DNA of 64,000 nt from Hyposmocoma kahamanoa. Lineage: Eukaryota; Arthropoda; Insecta; Lepidoptera; Cosmopterigidae. The translations under genes and the position numbers were made by a program. Under the pieces are notes generated by a model that saw only the letters and a program-made list of their open reading frames with translations, had not been told where the DNA came from and ran no database searches. Position 1 is the first letter of the stretch. Each line of letters opens with the position of its first letter. The stretch is from assembly GCF_003589595.1 (NCBI RefSeq), contig NW_020653770.1:573104-637103 (forward strand). Direction: 5' to 3'. Positions 40,803 through 51,282 of this stretch are shown piece after piece.

Positions 40803-41110
40803 AAGAGCTCGCTCTGATTCACCGGTGAACCAATACTCGAAAAGGACTACAACAAAATCTATTGGGACCGATCCATTATCACAGACAGGACTATTCTTGC
40901 GAATAAGGCTGATTTTGTGGTATTGGATCGATCGCAGTTGAGGGTATATCTCGTGGGCGTTACCATCCCGCATGACGAGGATCTCGTGAAAGCCGAAACC
41001 GAGGAACGTGGGAAGTATCTTGATCTAGCGCACGTGGTCACCGATATGTGGAATGTGTCCACTGAAGTAATCCCAGTTGTTTTGTCCGCAAATGGCTACT
41101 AACAGCTTGT
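40803..41110 (+). mobile_element. Retroelement C-terminus with PD-(D/E)XK-like pattern
   Basis: A long open frame reads YWDRSIITDRTILANK, ADFVVLDRS, VYLVGVTIPHDEDLVK, then GKYLDLAHVVTDMWNV and VIPVVLSANGY. The D-R-x-I-x-x-N-K-(P/A)-D...D...(V)-x-I-P-x-D layout is found at the C-terminus of many insect retroelement proteins and resembles a PD-(D/E)XK nuclease fold. That fold assignment is inference. The usual Pro of N-K-P-D is Ala here. About 95 codons are open, so decay is recent or constraint was long kept. Confidence 0.7.
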
Positions 41111-41424
41111 GACGGTTGGATTTTTGTGGCGTGTAGCTTCCACAACAAATGCACGAGGCGGTACTACTCGTACTGAACCTGCTGGGGTATACGGCCTCCC
41201 CATTTAGAAATTCAAAATTAATCTTTTAGGCCTGGAAGAGGTGAGAAACTAAAATAAATATAATAATAATGTTCAGATATGGCAGCAGCGAGAGGTGTAT
41301 GTGGTGTCCCTCATTTTGTCCACTACCGGCGTTGTTCCAAGGAGCCTGTCGGAGAGTTTGGCGACGCTAAACCTCTCTCTCCCTCTGCGTAAAATTTATC
41401 AATGCTATCTAGCGTCTTCTAGGT
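41111..41424 (+). mobile_element. Continuation of the same retroelement type, broken
   Basis: After an AT-rich tail-like stretch (41240-41270), the frame YVVSLILSTTGVVPRS, LSESLATLNLSLPLR, KIYQCYL resumes. This is the region that normally follows the 'VLS.NG' end of the previous entry, so the VLS-x-x-G block is present twice and 200 bases separate the two halves. Either two insertions overlap or one was interrupted. Confidence 0.55.
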
Positions 41425-41830
41425 GAATTACAAAATGTTAATAATTGTTTCCAGAAGTCGTAAGAAGGTACAACATAAGTTGGTCACTCTCGTAAAATAA
41501 ATAACAATATAACACCCTGTACACATTCTAACATAAAATAAATGCGGTAAGCGGTCCCTCACGTAACGATGTAGTCATAAAACTGCAACTTGGGACTGTT
41601 GCAAATTCGAATTAGTCACCGTGGACGTAAATTCGATTTGTTTTTCTGTTACTGCAAACAGTAAACATAAATTGTTACTTACATAAATGGGTTTTATTTC
41701 CATCGTATATATTTGAAAAAGAAGTCAATTCAGTAACTTTAGGACGTAACCCAAAAATTCCACACACACACGCTCATCTGTTCCTATTGCATAATTTACA
41801 TAAGGTTTTAGCTAACTTCATTCTTTATTT
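41425..41830. other. No gene found
   Basis: Single-copy and AT-rich. No support for a feature. Confidence 0.35.
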
Positions 41831-41834
41831 TCAA

Positions 41835-42115
41835 ACTAGCTGGTGCCCGGGTCTTCGTCTGCGTAGAATAACTACTTTGAGTAGCCTACTGTACTATACT
41901 AACTTTAGTTTTATTGGGTCTCCGTACAAACTTCCACTCCCTATTTCACCACCTTTAAGATTAAATTTTGTGACAAAAAGTAGCACATGTCCCTCTCTTG
42001 AGTCCCGTATTTCTATACCGAAATTCATAAATATTAGTTCAACGATTTAGGCGTGAAAACGTAACGACAGATTACTTCATAGTTACTACGCAACACATTC
42101 ATCGCTCTCATACAA
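41835..42115 (+). repeat. Family S interspersed repeat (copy 2)
   Basis: actagctggtgcccggg then tcttcgtctgcgtag at the start; ctatttcaccaccttt and accgaaattcataaa inside. Aligns in outline with 28766-29095. Confidence 0.55.
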
Positions 42116-42360
42116 AATCGAAAATATCAACGCTATAATAGCCCACTAAATCTGACAGATGACACCAGGTGCTCACAACGAGGAAAAGGGACCTAAGCAC
42201 GCACTCGCAGAGGTGAAAATGACGTTGCTCGCCGTGTGCAGTCGTGCGGAACCGAATGCGCTAGGATTGTATAAGAATTGTAATTGCAATGATGACTTTG
42301 AAATTGCAATTATTTATTTACTATTCACATACACACATCGTTAAATTGCTTTATAAATGT
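42116..42360. other. GC-richer unassigned stretch
   Basis: 42159-42270 is GC-richer (cacgcactcgcagagg, gctcgccgtgtgcag) and open for 35 codons. No splice sites or motif support an exon. Confidence 0.25.
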
Positions 42361-42362
42361 GC

Positions 42363-42720
42363 TCACACGGTTTGCTTACGATATTTTCCTTCACCAAAAA
42401 AAAAAATTCTAATTACTGAAAAAGTCAAAAGATCGAGCCAAGAGTAAGCCCTGAATCGAACGCACGACCTTTTGCTAGAGAGACGCTGGGTCACATCGTT
42501 AGGATACCGCATAAAGGCATTGATATGTAGGAGTTTCGTTGTAATCTCTCTTTTGGGAGGCATAATGTACAGCGTCAGACGTTAACTACCAATTGTGGAG
42601 AAAGTATTTACGTTTCACGTTTTATCACGAATAATGGCGGTGTCCAATTCACCGTAGACGCCCCATAGCACATAAGGCCACAACTGCAAAATTACAAGTT
42701 TTCAAGTGAGAGGTTTAAAG
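42363..42720 (-). mobile_element. Family T/L composite SINE (copy 1)
   Basis: On the minus strand the order is: specific sequence (ggtgaattggacaccgcc, cattattcgtgataaaa, aacgtctgacgctg), then a tRNA-like part (box B-like cgttcgattcagggc), then aattttttttttttggtgaag and atatcgtaagcaaacc. The copy at 51515-51870 has the same order. The tRNA-like part therefore lies in the middle of the unit. Confidence 0.7.
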
Positions 42721-42751
42721 AAACAAAATTAATCGATAAAGCGAGAAAAAA

Positions 42752-42922
42752 CAAAGAGCGGGTGCGGGTCGGACGCGAGTCGTGTCGGGATTGCGGCGGG
42801 TCTAATTCCGACTCGTACCGTCCCGCGCCCGCGCTCAGTGTATTGTTGTCCATATAAATTACACGGAACTAGACCCGCCGCGGTCCCGACCCGACACGTG
42901 CCCGCCCCGCACCCGCTCTCTG
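42752..42922. mobile_element. GC-rich foldback element, 171 bp
   Basis: Arms 42752-42810 and 42864-42922 are inverted over about 59 bases with a few mismatches. They share agcgggtgcggg, cgtgtcggg and gcggcgggtcta. Composition is far above the local GC. No open frame; no clear target duplication. Confidence 0.7.
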
Positions 42923-42924
42923 TG

Positions 42925-43120
42925 TGTTTCACGTTTAATTATTTATGCTTACGATATCACAATTATCCAATATTTATAGTAAGCAACTTCATGGAAAAAT
43001 AAAGAATTATTTCTATAAATAAATTATGAACAAAAACATTAATATCGCTGCTATTCAAGTAGTGTCCCAAATGAAAATAGTTAAGTTTGCCTTATTGCAC
43101 AGCGGTATTCAGAGTGGACT
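42925..43120. other. No gene found
   Basis: AT-rich, no signal. Confidence 0.3.
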
Positions 43121-43123
43121 GAA

Positions 43124-43172
43124 TTTTATTGCGAACCTGCTGTGCCTACTGCACAGCAGGTTCTCAATAAAA
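43124..43172. repeat. Near-perfect 22-bp hairpin
   Basis: 43124-43145 pairs with 43151-43172 with one mismatch and a 5-base loop (ctact). The stem ends in ttttattg/caataaaa. Confidence 0.85.
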
Positions 43173-43219
43173 TAGCTGTGTCTGTGTAGATATCTGTGTG
43201 GGAATTTCTTGATAATAAA

Positions 43220-43378
43220 TGCAACTGCCTCCGTGGCCGAACGGTTACCATGCCGGACTGCCACGCAGAGGTCCCAGGTTCGATTCCCGGGCCGGGCGAA
43301 ATATTTGTATGACCTACATTTATTTCTCTCGTGAGTTTGGGTGTAATTTGTGGCTGTCTATGTGTGTGTCCATTATTT
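43220..43378 (+). mobile_element. Family B tRNA-derived SINE, best-preserved head (copy 6)
   Basis: aactgcctccgtggccg, box A tggccgaacggtta, box B ggttcgattcccggg and the body to gtctatgtgtgtgtcc are near consensus. The copy stops abruptly at 43372, losing the ggcacccgcgacacagg block and tail. The head is the reference for the family in this window. Confidence 0.9.
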
Positions 43379-43379
43379 T

Positions 43380-43674
43380 TCGTAATATGAAACACAACTT
43401 GTAAAAAAAGTAATATAACTAAAATGTTACCCATTACCGTTCTCCCTCCTCGTTCTTTACTCGCTCATTCATCTCCTTCACTCTCGTCATTTACTCTTAT
43501 CCTACCGTTATACTCCTAATTAGATTACCTTAAGTATTGCTCCATTCTATATAAACTTTTCTACATATATTACTTACGTATCCGACTAATCATATACAGG
43601 GTAATTTTAAAATACTAACAACCTCACAGGACGATATTACTAACATCATTTTTTCATTCTTTGACTTTGACTTG
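43380..43674. other. No gene found
   Basis: Pyrimidine-rich stretch at 43440-43520. No feature. Confidence 0.3.
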
Positions 43675-43675
43675 G

Positions 43676-43806
43676 ACCGGTTTCGAAGAGTATTACGGGT
43701 GCTGGTGAAGTACAGGCACATGGGACTTGTCAACTTATATCTGACGGGCGCAGTGGCAGTGCCCCTCAGATCTTTGCGATTTAAAGCTCTAAGTAACACT
43801 GCAACC
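43676..43806 (+). mobile_element. Family A SINE-like repeat, both ends missing
   Basis: Reads acgggtgctggtgaag, cacatgggacttgtc, gacgggcgcagtggcag and tgcgatttaaagctc. Flanks do not continue the consensus. Confidence 0.75.
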
Positions 43807-44373
43807 CAGACACTTTTAAATTTGTATTTGGTTGTAAGTTCAAATGTGTCTCCCTGACAACCCCTATTCCTGCGTTTTGCAGCCTGGTATTTATGCTAGA
43901 GCTTTCTTTCGTTACTGCATAGAATTATCACCGTTTAGAGCGATCTATTTAAATACTTTTATTTGAGTACAAAAGTTAAATCTTATAAATGATTAAAAAT
44001 CATGGAAACTCCGCTCGTTGGTTATAATTTTTAATTTGTTATTTTGCTTAATGTCTCCACTACATAAGATCTCAATTGCTATTTAAATTAAAAATAAACC
44101 ATTTATATCATTATATACATCCACTTCACTGGTACGAGTTTAATTGGCATCCAGTTATACAGAATGTTTAATGTCATATATTATATAGAGTGGATCACTT
44201 CGTAACTGACTGTATTGTTTACAGTGCCCGAGCGCGTAATTAAACCATTAACCGCAAATGCCTCGATTAATGCGCTATTAGGCTGCGTTTCCACCAAAGA
44301 TGTGCGAGGTAGCTAGGCGGTGTGCGAAGAAAAATCCACCAATAGGATTACTTCATTTTCGTAACTTAGCTAA
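43807..44373. other. No gene found
   Basis: AT-rich, no recurrence. Confidence 0.35.
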
Positions 44374-44374
44374 A

Positions 44375-44600
44375 CGCAGCTCTGGTGAGAAAGGGCTAAT
44401 GGAGATAAGAATTTGTTTATACAAAAGGCTGTCAGTTGCGCAATACGCCACGGGAAGTGAGCTACAATAGCTCCGGTATCTATCTGGAAAACAGGGAGGG
44501 TGCTGTCCGCGCACCCGAGGCAGTTCAGCCAAGGCACTAGCGTTTTGAGAACCGGATGACGTCCATACAAACGGGGTGATCTGGAATTAGGACCTGAATC
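44375..44600 (-). repeat. Family G interspersed repeat (copy 3)
   Basis: On the minus strand: catccggttctcaaaac, ccctccctgttttccag, agataccggagctatt and cacttcccgtggc. Matches 13092-13315 and 30035-30225, and extends the family upstream to gtatggacgtcatcc. Confidence 0.65.
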
Positions 44601-45485
44601 AGAAAGTCCTGTGCGAGCTTGCTTGCGCAGGTTATAGTGACCTTCCCGTATAACCATGAGGTTGATAGATCACTCTAAACAAAACTTATGTAAAAAAATA
44701 TAAGGCTCTACTACAATGCCTGTAAAATAGAAACGCCGAGGAAACGGAAGTTACATGGCTTGTCTTATTATATTAAACCCTCTCCATAGTGTTCCGTGCT
44801 GATGATGTACAGTATATACAGTATATATATATGCAGTTAATAAAACAAAATAGCAATAGTAAAAATAAATAAGACATCGCTATAAATCTTTATGTACGTA
44901 AACATTTGAACTGACCATTATGCGCAGGCGGTCACAAATTTCACCAATTATACATTACACAGGTTGCTCCAATAACCGTACGTTACATGGGTGCGAATTT
45001 TTAACCGTAGATTGCGTTTTATATCAAAATTATGCAGCAATTTGTTTTTAAAACGGTGATTGATGTGTTTTGGCAGCAGCGTCAGAGATACAGGGAGAAA
45101 ATACACCGTTTTTTAGATTGCGATTCCCCTTTTAAAAATAACCTGTCAACTTTAAATCTTCAGCGAAAACTGTCCAAATGTTAAAAACGAGTAAAAAAAG
45201 TTGAAACATTATAAAGACGACACGAAAGGAAACTGCCACGGAAACTATGTGATTTATTGTTGTTTGCAGTTTGTCTTTTTTTATCACGAGTACAGTGAAA
45301 AATGTGTGTATGTTTGACACTCAAATATTTCTTCTGTTATGAGAAATAATGACATTTTTTATACATATCTTCACTCTCCCTGTGTTTCTGACATTTTTGT
45401 CATAAGTGAATAAGACGTACGATCTTACAGCTTTTAAAAGCGAACATTCTCTTCTGAACGGACGTCCACCTTTTTTATACATGAA
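44601..45485. other. No gene found, about 0.9 kb
   Basis: AT-rich; short (TA)n at 44815-44831. No coding signal. Confidence 0.35.
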
Positions 45486-45489
45486 TATT

Positions 45490-45745
45490 TATCGATGGAA
45501 CAAGTTTGACACGAGCTGTTGGATATAAATTCTTCGGTCACGTCTCAAGACGGAATATTTACTCCATAGAACGTTTAGGCTAGTAGAGTAGAGGACATTG
45601 GGATACGGAGAAAATCACCCGAGTGATGGACCGATCAAATAAAATATGCAGCAGGCGATCCTTGGCATAAGTACACTAGAAAATCCACTAACAGAGACAT
45701 GGCAAGATATAGTGAGGCGACATGCACCAGCAGCTATACAAATGT
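45490..45745 (+). mobile_element. LINE C-terminal coding remnant (GHVSRR / WTDQI type)
   Basis: Frames read YKFFGHVSRRNIYSIERL, then VMDRSNK / WTDQIKYAAGD, and finally DMARYSEAT / IVRRHAPAA. The F-G-H-V, R-W-(S/T)-D-Q-I and W-x-x-I-V-R-R blocks fit a LINE C-terminus found in moths. Frame breaks at 45590 and later. Confidence 0.6.
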
Positions 45746-45784
45746 AGTCATTATTAATACAAAGAACACTTCAAGACACTTAGA

Positions 45785-45975
45785 AAGAATTCCTTCGATC
45801 CGGCTGGATTCGAACCAACGTCTTCCAGCAAACCGTGCCAGACGCTATACCAACTAAGTCACGAAACGTACCAGCGGAACTTATGAATTTTCTATGTGCT
45901 TGTTGCAGATCTCTGTTTTCGTTTTTTAACGACTTTTTTGCCGTAACGCCACAGATGGCAAAAAGGTCGGAAGGA
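45785..45975 (-). mobile_element. Family C repeat, 5' part plus tRNA-like part
   Basis: In + orientation it reads cgatccggctggattcgaac (reversed box B), caactaagtcacg (reversed box A), then cgttttttaacgac and gccgtaacgcca. The last blocks are the pre-tRNA part also seen at 31050-31100 and 56430-56460, so this copy anchors the order 5' part then tRNA-like part. Confidence 0.65.
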
Positions 45976-45978
45976 AGC

Positions 45979-46056
45979 AATGTTCACATTACTGCTTGGC
46001 GTCAGAAATAGGTTCACTTCCCTGGACGAACTCTTCCACAAGGAGCTCTACTCCTA
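45979..46056 (-). mobile_element. Family A 5'-end fragment
   Basis: cacattactgcttggcg, ttccctggacgaactc and ttccacaaggagctc. It directly adjoins the family C copy. Confidence 0.7.
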
Positions 46057-46495
46057 TATGCACTATAGCAGGTAGCTTTATTGATTAGATTATTTAAGGA
46101 TTTCTAATATTTTCGTGTGACAACCCGATCAAACTCAGTAACTGCAAAATAAATATGTAAAACCACGAGGAAACACGCCACAACTCGGTACATTGTTCAT
46201 TCAAAATAATAGATTTAACAAGCAACAACAGCTGTACGATAATTTTACATGCAAAGCCACACTGATCGATTAGTCTAGTTAAAAATTGATCAACTTTGTT
46301 CGTAGTTAATTTCATTTTGATTTAAGGTTACCAGTTCATAAAGTGGTTCCTCCGGAACAGAAGAGACAGTTAAGGATTTATTACGAGGTTCCATGCTATT
46401 TACGTAATTAAAAGTTTGTCTTGAGGCATACTGCGGGGTCACACAATCTTTAGACCCGATTGAAATTGTTATGAACAGATCCCACTTTTTTTATA
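46057..46495. other. No gene found
   Basis: No supported feature. Confidence 0.3.
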
Positions 46496-46496
46496 C

Positions 46497-46625
46497 TTAT
46501 TTATTTTCAAAAAGAATACATTTTACAATAGTCTATCTCCCGCCAAACTGGAAATAGTTTGTTGGCGAGCACGCTCTTACACAAACAAGTTAAACTTAAT
46601 GATTAAATAAGTACTTAGCAGTAAG
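46497..46625 (-). repeat. Probable LINE tail, reversed
   Basis: ttatttattttcaaaaag, then aatacattttacaatag: a T-rich start followed by sequence like reversed LINE 3' UTRs. No coding remnant found. Confidence 0.3.
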
Positions 46626-48258
46626 AAGCCACTTCTCCTACAGGTCAAACTTACTTATTTAACAAAACTACAATAATATATAAGAAATGCGAGTTCTCAA
46701 ATTTATCTTCTTCCAGTGTCATGTTCCCATAATTATGGCAATACCTTGCTGGATTGCAAAATATTACTGCCACAACCGCTAAACGGCGGTGTCGCCGAGG
46801 ATGAAACACGTTTACCAATAAAATGCCGATTCACTGTCGCTTTTGAAAGTCACAGTTTATTATATAATATTAATGGACTGACTGTGCGTTGCAAGGGGTG
46901 GTTACCATGTCCAATGTATTAAAGTCAGCCATACAAAAGTGGACCCAATTTCATTAATTAATGCAGCCAACTTATTCTAGAATCTAAGCTACAAGCGTAC
47001 GATAGTGCTTTGTTTCTTTTGGAGTATACCACTTGACAGCTGCTGCTGCTCTGAATAGGGTTTTTTAGCAGTCAATCCAAACTTTCCTTTGTCGTTTGTA
47101 ATCATTCACGGTTTGTTTCTAGCGTAAACTTACAATTGGTTATTCACATTTACGAATGGGAATCAGCACAGAACTCTTGCATACCACTAAGAAATATTCC
47201 ATCGAAATGCTTTATGAATGATAAATGATCTTCGAAGCCTACATGGCCATTGTGCCTCTATGGGAAAGCTTTAATGGCATTACAACGCAGATAAACGGTG
47301 ACGTTTTATAAGATGGGTGGGGCTTAGCGCGCGAATAGTGTTTGCGTAGAATATGATGTTATTTAAACCCTCTTCTTATGCATTATTCACCAAAGCAAAT
47401 AGCGCAAGAGATGGATGGTATAAACCACCAGAAACTTAACCCTGCTATGGATAAAGTCGAGATGTAGCTGATGACGGTGATGCTGGTAATGACGATTTTC
47501 ACACAGCAGAGGACGAACTCAAAAACAATGAAACCCTATTGGTTGTTTAAAACCATTGTACAAGAAAGGGTAGTGATGGATTGTTCGACAAAGATTTAGG
47601 GGAGAAGTTTTAGGAGAGAACACTACCCTGAGACGTGAGACGTATATGTGCCGATATAGCACCTGAACTTAATAACCCCTTTCAAGAAGATTTTACAGCC
47701 AGTCAAAGATTAAACTAGCTATTAAAATTAATGTCCAAACCAGAGGCTATGAATAAGGGCGACCAAAAATAATAAGTCAGTCGAACGAGATTAATCGACT
47801 TTACCATTGTGTTCCATGCTTTAGATAAATGTTACGGATAGGTTTAGGTGTTAATAAAGACTTAAATTATACTATGATACGTCTTTTGTGATGAGTTCGC
47901 TGTTCAAGCTACAAGATCTTTAAGGTTTGTGAAATTCATATAGTATTGGTTACGTTAGATACTTTGGTAACTGGAAATATAAACATTTTATTAGGAAGTT
48001 GATTAAGAATTTACAATAAAAAGGTTCATGTTGGAATGCTACAAAAGACTTGAAAAATGAAATTACCAATTCAAATTTTAAACAGAAAGAACAACGTAAG
48101 AAAGGAACTTTTGTATTTGGCCAACTCTCGTTTGGCAGTTGTCTTGTTATGTGTCTACTCGTACACAATAAGATCTATATACACATTTTTACTGTGATGG
48201 ATTAGTTTAAGATCAAAGTGTACATTGTATACCTATATAAATGGATAAGTTTTTCTAA
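46626..48258. other. Longest stretch without any recognised repeat or gene
   Basis: About 1.6 kb of single-copy DNA. A 68-codon frame at 46716-46922 and a patch at 47410-47640 look slightly less random in composition, but no motif, splice pair or repeat can be named. Confidence 0.35.
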
Positions 48259-48261
48259 TAA

Positions 48262-48510
48262 AATTATGTGACGGAACGAAAAAGTCGTGCATAACACTTG
48301 CAGTATCACTCAAACCTTTAAATCATAAAGATCTGAGGTGCACTGCCACTGATCCTGACACCCTGAGACATAAGTTGGCAAGTCCCATGTGCCTGTAATT
48401 TAACCAGCAGCCCTTCATTACCGGAATGCAGTTATGCTCACATTACTGCTTGGCTGCAGAAATAGGTAAGGTGGTCATATTTGCCTGGACGAACTCTTTC
48501 ACTGGCTCTA
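48262..48510 (-). mobile_element. Family A SINE-like repeat
   Basis: aattatgtgacggaacg, aaatcataaagatctgagg, aagttggcaagtcccatg and gaactctttcactggctc. Near full length with small deletions. Confidence 0.8.
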
Positions 48511-49250
48511 TAGCTAGATACTAACAACCTAAAAAATAAAGATATTTTTTATTTGATTTAATTGTTATTTTTTTCGGCTAGTTGTTATGAGACAGATAAA
48601 ATCATTCCCGTGTGTTTTATGATATCACTACCATCTCTGCGTCCCCCGAGCTACAATGTAATTTAATCGAGAGCCATAATCGCGTTCAAACTTGCCAGTA
48701 GTTTGAATAGGAAGTCGTAATATTTCAACGTCAGTGTTCCCAGATTAACATTTTTCATCCTCTATTATGTGGTGTTCAAGTTTAACCGCTTTGAACTTTG
48801 AGACATTTGTCTTTTGGTATAAATTAAGATTGGGTTTAAAGTTTGCCGTCTACACTTCGCCTTTTGTTTACGCTCTTATTGCACAAAAGACTAACTAAAC
48901 TAAATGACAAATTAGTAGAATGACAAATTAGAAAAAGTAAAAGAAGTAACCTACTATAATTTTTCGTTATTAAAATTTTCGTCCATGGATTCCTTCTTAG
49001 CCTTAGTATTTCTACTTAGCCTTCTGTAACACATAGTAAATACCGTAATTGTGACGGGGACAGGAATAATTATATATAGATATGGACATGACGAGTGATC
49101 TGGTGGAGTTCCAAGTAGTTCCGACTTAATAATCATTCGACTCGTGTACCCGACCGAATGGCAGGCGAATGATTGTGCTTGGATTTGACTTGGGCGAATG
49201 ATTTGCCCTTTCGATGATTAGTATTAATAGCATTCAAAGTTACGCATCGC
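48511..49250. other. No gene found
   Basis: AT-rich, single-copy. No feature supported. Confidence 0.35.
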
Positions 49251-49252
49251 CA

Positions 49253-49408
49253 CCCTATACACACACATAGACAACCACAAATTACACCCAAACTGATGAG
49301 AGAAATAAATGTAGGCCATATAAATATTTCTCCTGACCCGGGAATAGGACCCGGGACCTCTGCGTCACAGTCCAGCGCAGTAACCGTTCGGTTGCGGGAC
49401 CATGAGTG
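49253..49408 (-). mobile_element. Family B SINE, 3'-truncated (copy 7)
   Basis: acatagacaaccacaaatt, aataaatgtaggcc and acccgggacctctgcg (reversed box B region; box B itself changed) to accgttcggttgcggg (reversed box A region). The tail half is missing. Confidence 0.8.
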
Positions 49409-49485
49409 TGGGCTTTATTACTATACCGCACCGGCAGGGCGTTGACCGCCCTTTTAGTGTCACTTGTCCACATGCTACACGTGTA

Positions 49486-50051
49486 TAGTCTGTCTTTTTT
49501 GAAGACGGAGTAAAACATTTGTAGGGTTGCCAATTAGCACAAAATTTTAAGTAGTTATGTACTTGTTGTCGATAGTTTTATCGATAGTTTGTGAAAGAAG
49601 AAAAAAAATTTTGCCAAAAATTACTGAATTGTTAATGTTACGACGTTCTAATGAATACTAATTCCGTTATTGCCATCTTTATTCTTATTTTGACAATTGG
49701 CCTACCAGTATCGAGATCAATTTTTATTCACATACATTTTGAAAAGAATAGCCAGATTTGATTATACACAATTGAATTAAAATGAAAAGCTTTAAAATAC
49801 GTCTCCTCTTTGTATTTTTCATAAACATAGTTCTAAATACAGTGTATCAAATGAACTTCTGCTCAGAAATGGATGAACAGTGGCTCAAGGATGATTCATA
49901 TGAAATAAGATCGGCTAAATTTTATTCCATAAGCGTGACCAACCAAGACCAAGTCTAGTCGATAGAATAATAATTATCGACTGCAATCACTAGCTGCTCG
50001 TAAGCGGACAACACTTTTGCGCAATGAACTGTCTTCAAAAAAGACAGACTA
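49486..50051. mobile_element. TA-flanked inverted-repeat element, 566 bp
   Basis: A 23-base perfect inverted repeat (49484-49506 and 50031-50053, reading gtctgtcttttttg inward) bounds the segment. TA lies at each outer edge, as in Tc1/mariner-type targets. The interior has no transposase frame. It is the only copy in the window. Confidence 0.65.
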
Positions 50052-50094
50052 TAAAAGGTCTGACAGAAATTTCATTCGTAGAATCTTAAACATC

Positions 50095-50790
50095 TGAAAA
50101 TTTTCATTCCTTTTCCTTTCCGAGATGTATCTGTGCCGATAAGGAACCACCTAGATATACTTGGTCTGGACTTATCGTCCAACCTCAACTTTGGGCGATA
50201 CATCGAGTGCTTGGCAAAAACTGCTGCCAGAAAACTAGGCATACTTTAGAAGGTCAGGTGGTACTTCACACCTGAACAGCTTTTACATCTGTATAAAGCA
50301 CAAGTTCGATCGTGTATGGAGTATACTGCTGCCACCTTTGGGACGGCTCTGCCCATTACCAGTTAGCTGCCTTGGACTCGGTGGAGCAAAAAGCAAAGAG
50401 ACTTATTAACAACAATTCTCTTGTGGAGTCGAAGTCGCAAAATCTCGACCATCGCAGAAAAGTAACTTGCTTGTCGGTTTTCTATCGGATACATTTCCGG
50501 GAGTGTGCGCAGGAACTTTTCAATTTAGTTCCACACTCACCGTTCCTCCTTCGGGCGACTAGAAGGTCCAGAGCACCCCATTTTTTATGTCGTTAATATT
50601 CCACCTATTCGCACAAAGCGCTTTGCTTCCTCCTTTCTGATGCGTACGGCAAAGAAATAGAATGTTCTACATCTGTATTTCCCGAAAAGTACAGTTTGGG
50701 GCTATTCAAGGCAAGAGTGAATAGGCATTTTTTAGGCAAACGCGTCCCCTCGTCGCTTAACATCAGGTGAAATTGTGCCCAAGCGTGATA
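50095..50790 (+). mobile_element. LINE family F, longest coding remnant
   Basis: Plus-strand frames read IVPIRNHLDILGLDLSSN, KVRWYFTPEQLLHLY, YCCHLWDGSAHYQL, QKAKRLINNNSLVES, LSVFYRIHFRECAQEL, PEKYSLGLFKARVNRHFLG. This is the reverse-transcriptase C-terminal third plus the start of the 3' UTR (cttaacatcaggtgaa). Such proteins copy LINE RNA into nicked DNA. Three or more frame breaks; the catalytic domain is missing (5' truncation). Confidence 0.85.
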
Positions 50791-51078
50791 TCATTTTGCA
50801 GATGTGATCATATTACACAAAGGGTGCTAAATCTTATTTGGATATAAAACGGAGCAGTTCCCAACATCGATATCCACACGAAGTAATAAATACAATGTCA
50901 CAACCTTTAAAATTACCAACCCCGCCCAGAAACGGTTATAACATAATGCTTTGACCTCTGACTCGTGTTTCAAAACAACCACCTGTCTGCCGCTGAGTCC
51001 TTAGTACCTTTGAAGCCTCTCATGGCTTTTGTCACGTATAATATGTTTTTAAAGTTTTTGACCTTTGTCAATCATAAA
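50791..51078. other. No gene found
   Basis: Nothing supported. Confidence 0.3.
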
Positions 51079-51079
51079 G

Positions 51080-51198
51080 TTTTTTTTATGATACCAAGTA
51101 ACGGGACGAACAAGTCATGCGCCTGATAGTGAACGACACGCCTGGCTTGAACAGTAGCAGTACTACACAGTGCTTTCAATCGCAAAGATCTGAGGAAA
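51080..51198 (-). mobile_element. Family A 3'-half copy
   Basis: Reversed A-tail (T-run then atgataccaagtaacggg), gtcatgcgcctgatagtg and tttcaatcgcaaagatctg. Truncated at the 5' side, as expected for incomplete reverse transcription. Confidence 0.75.
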
Positions 51199-51282
51199 CG
51201 ACATGAAACAAACTATGTATTTATATATAATGGGAAACATTAAAACTCTCCTGCTTAATTTCGTTAGTCAAATTCAAATAAT

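Noticed and set aside
43220..43300. Genuine tRNA gene
   Set aside because: Box A and box B are near consensus, but the sequence continues into the family B body and recurs ten times; it does not fold as a complete cloverleaf with an acceptor stem. It is a SINE.
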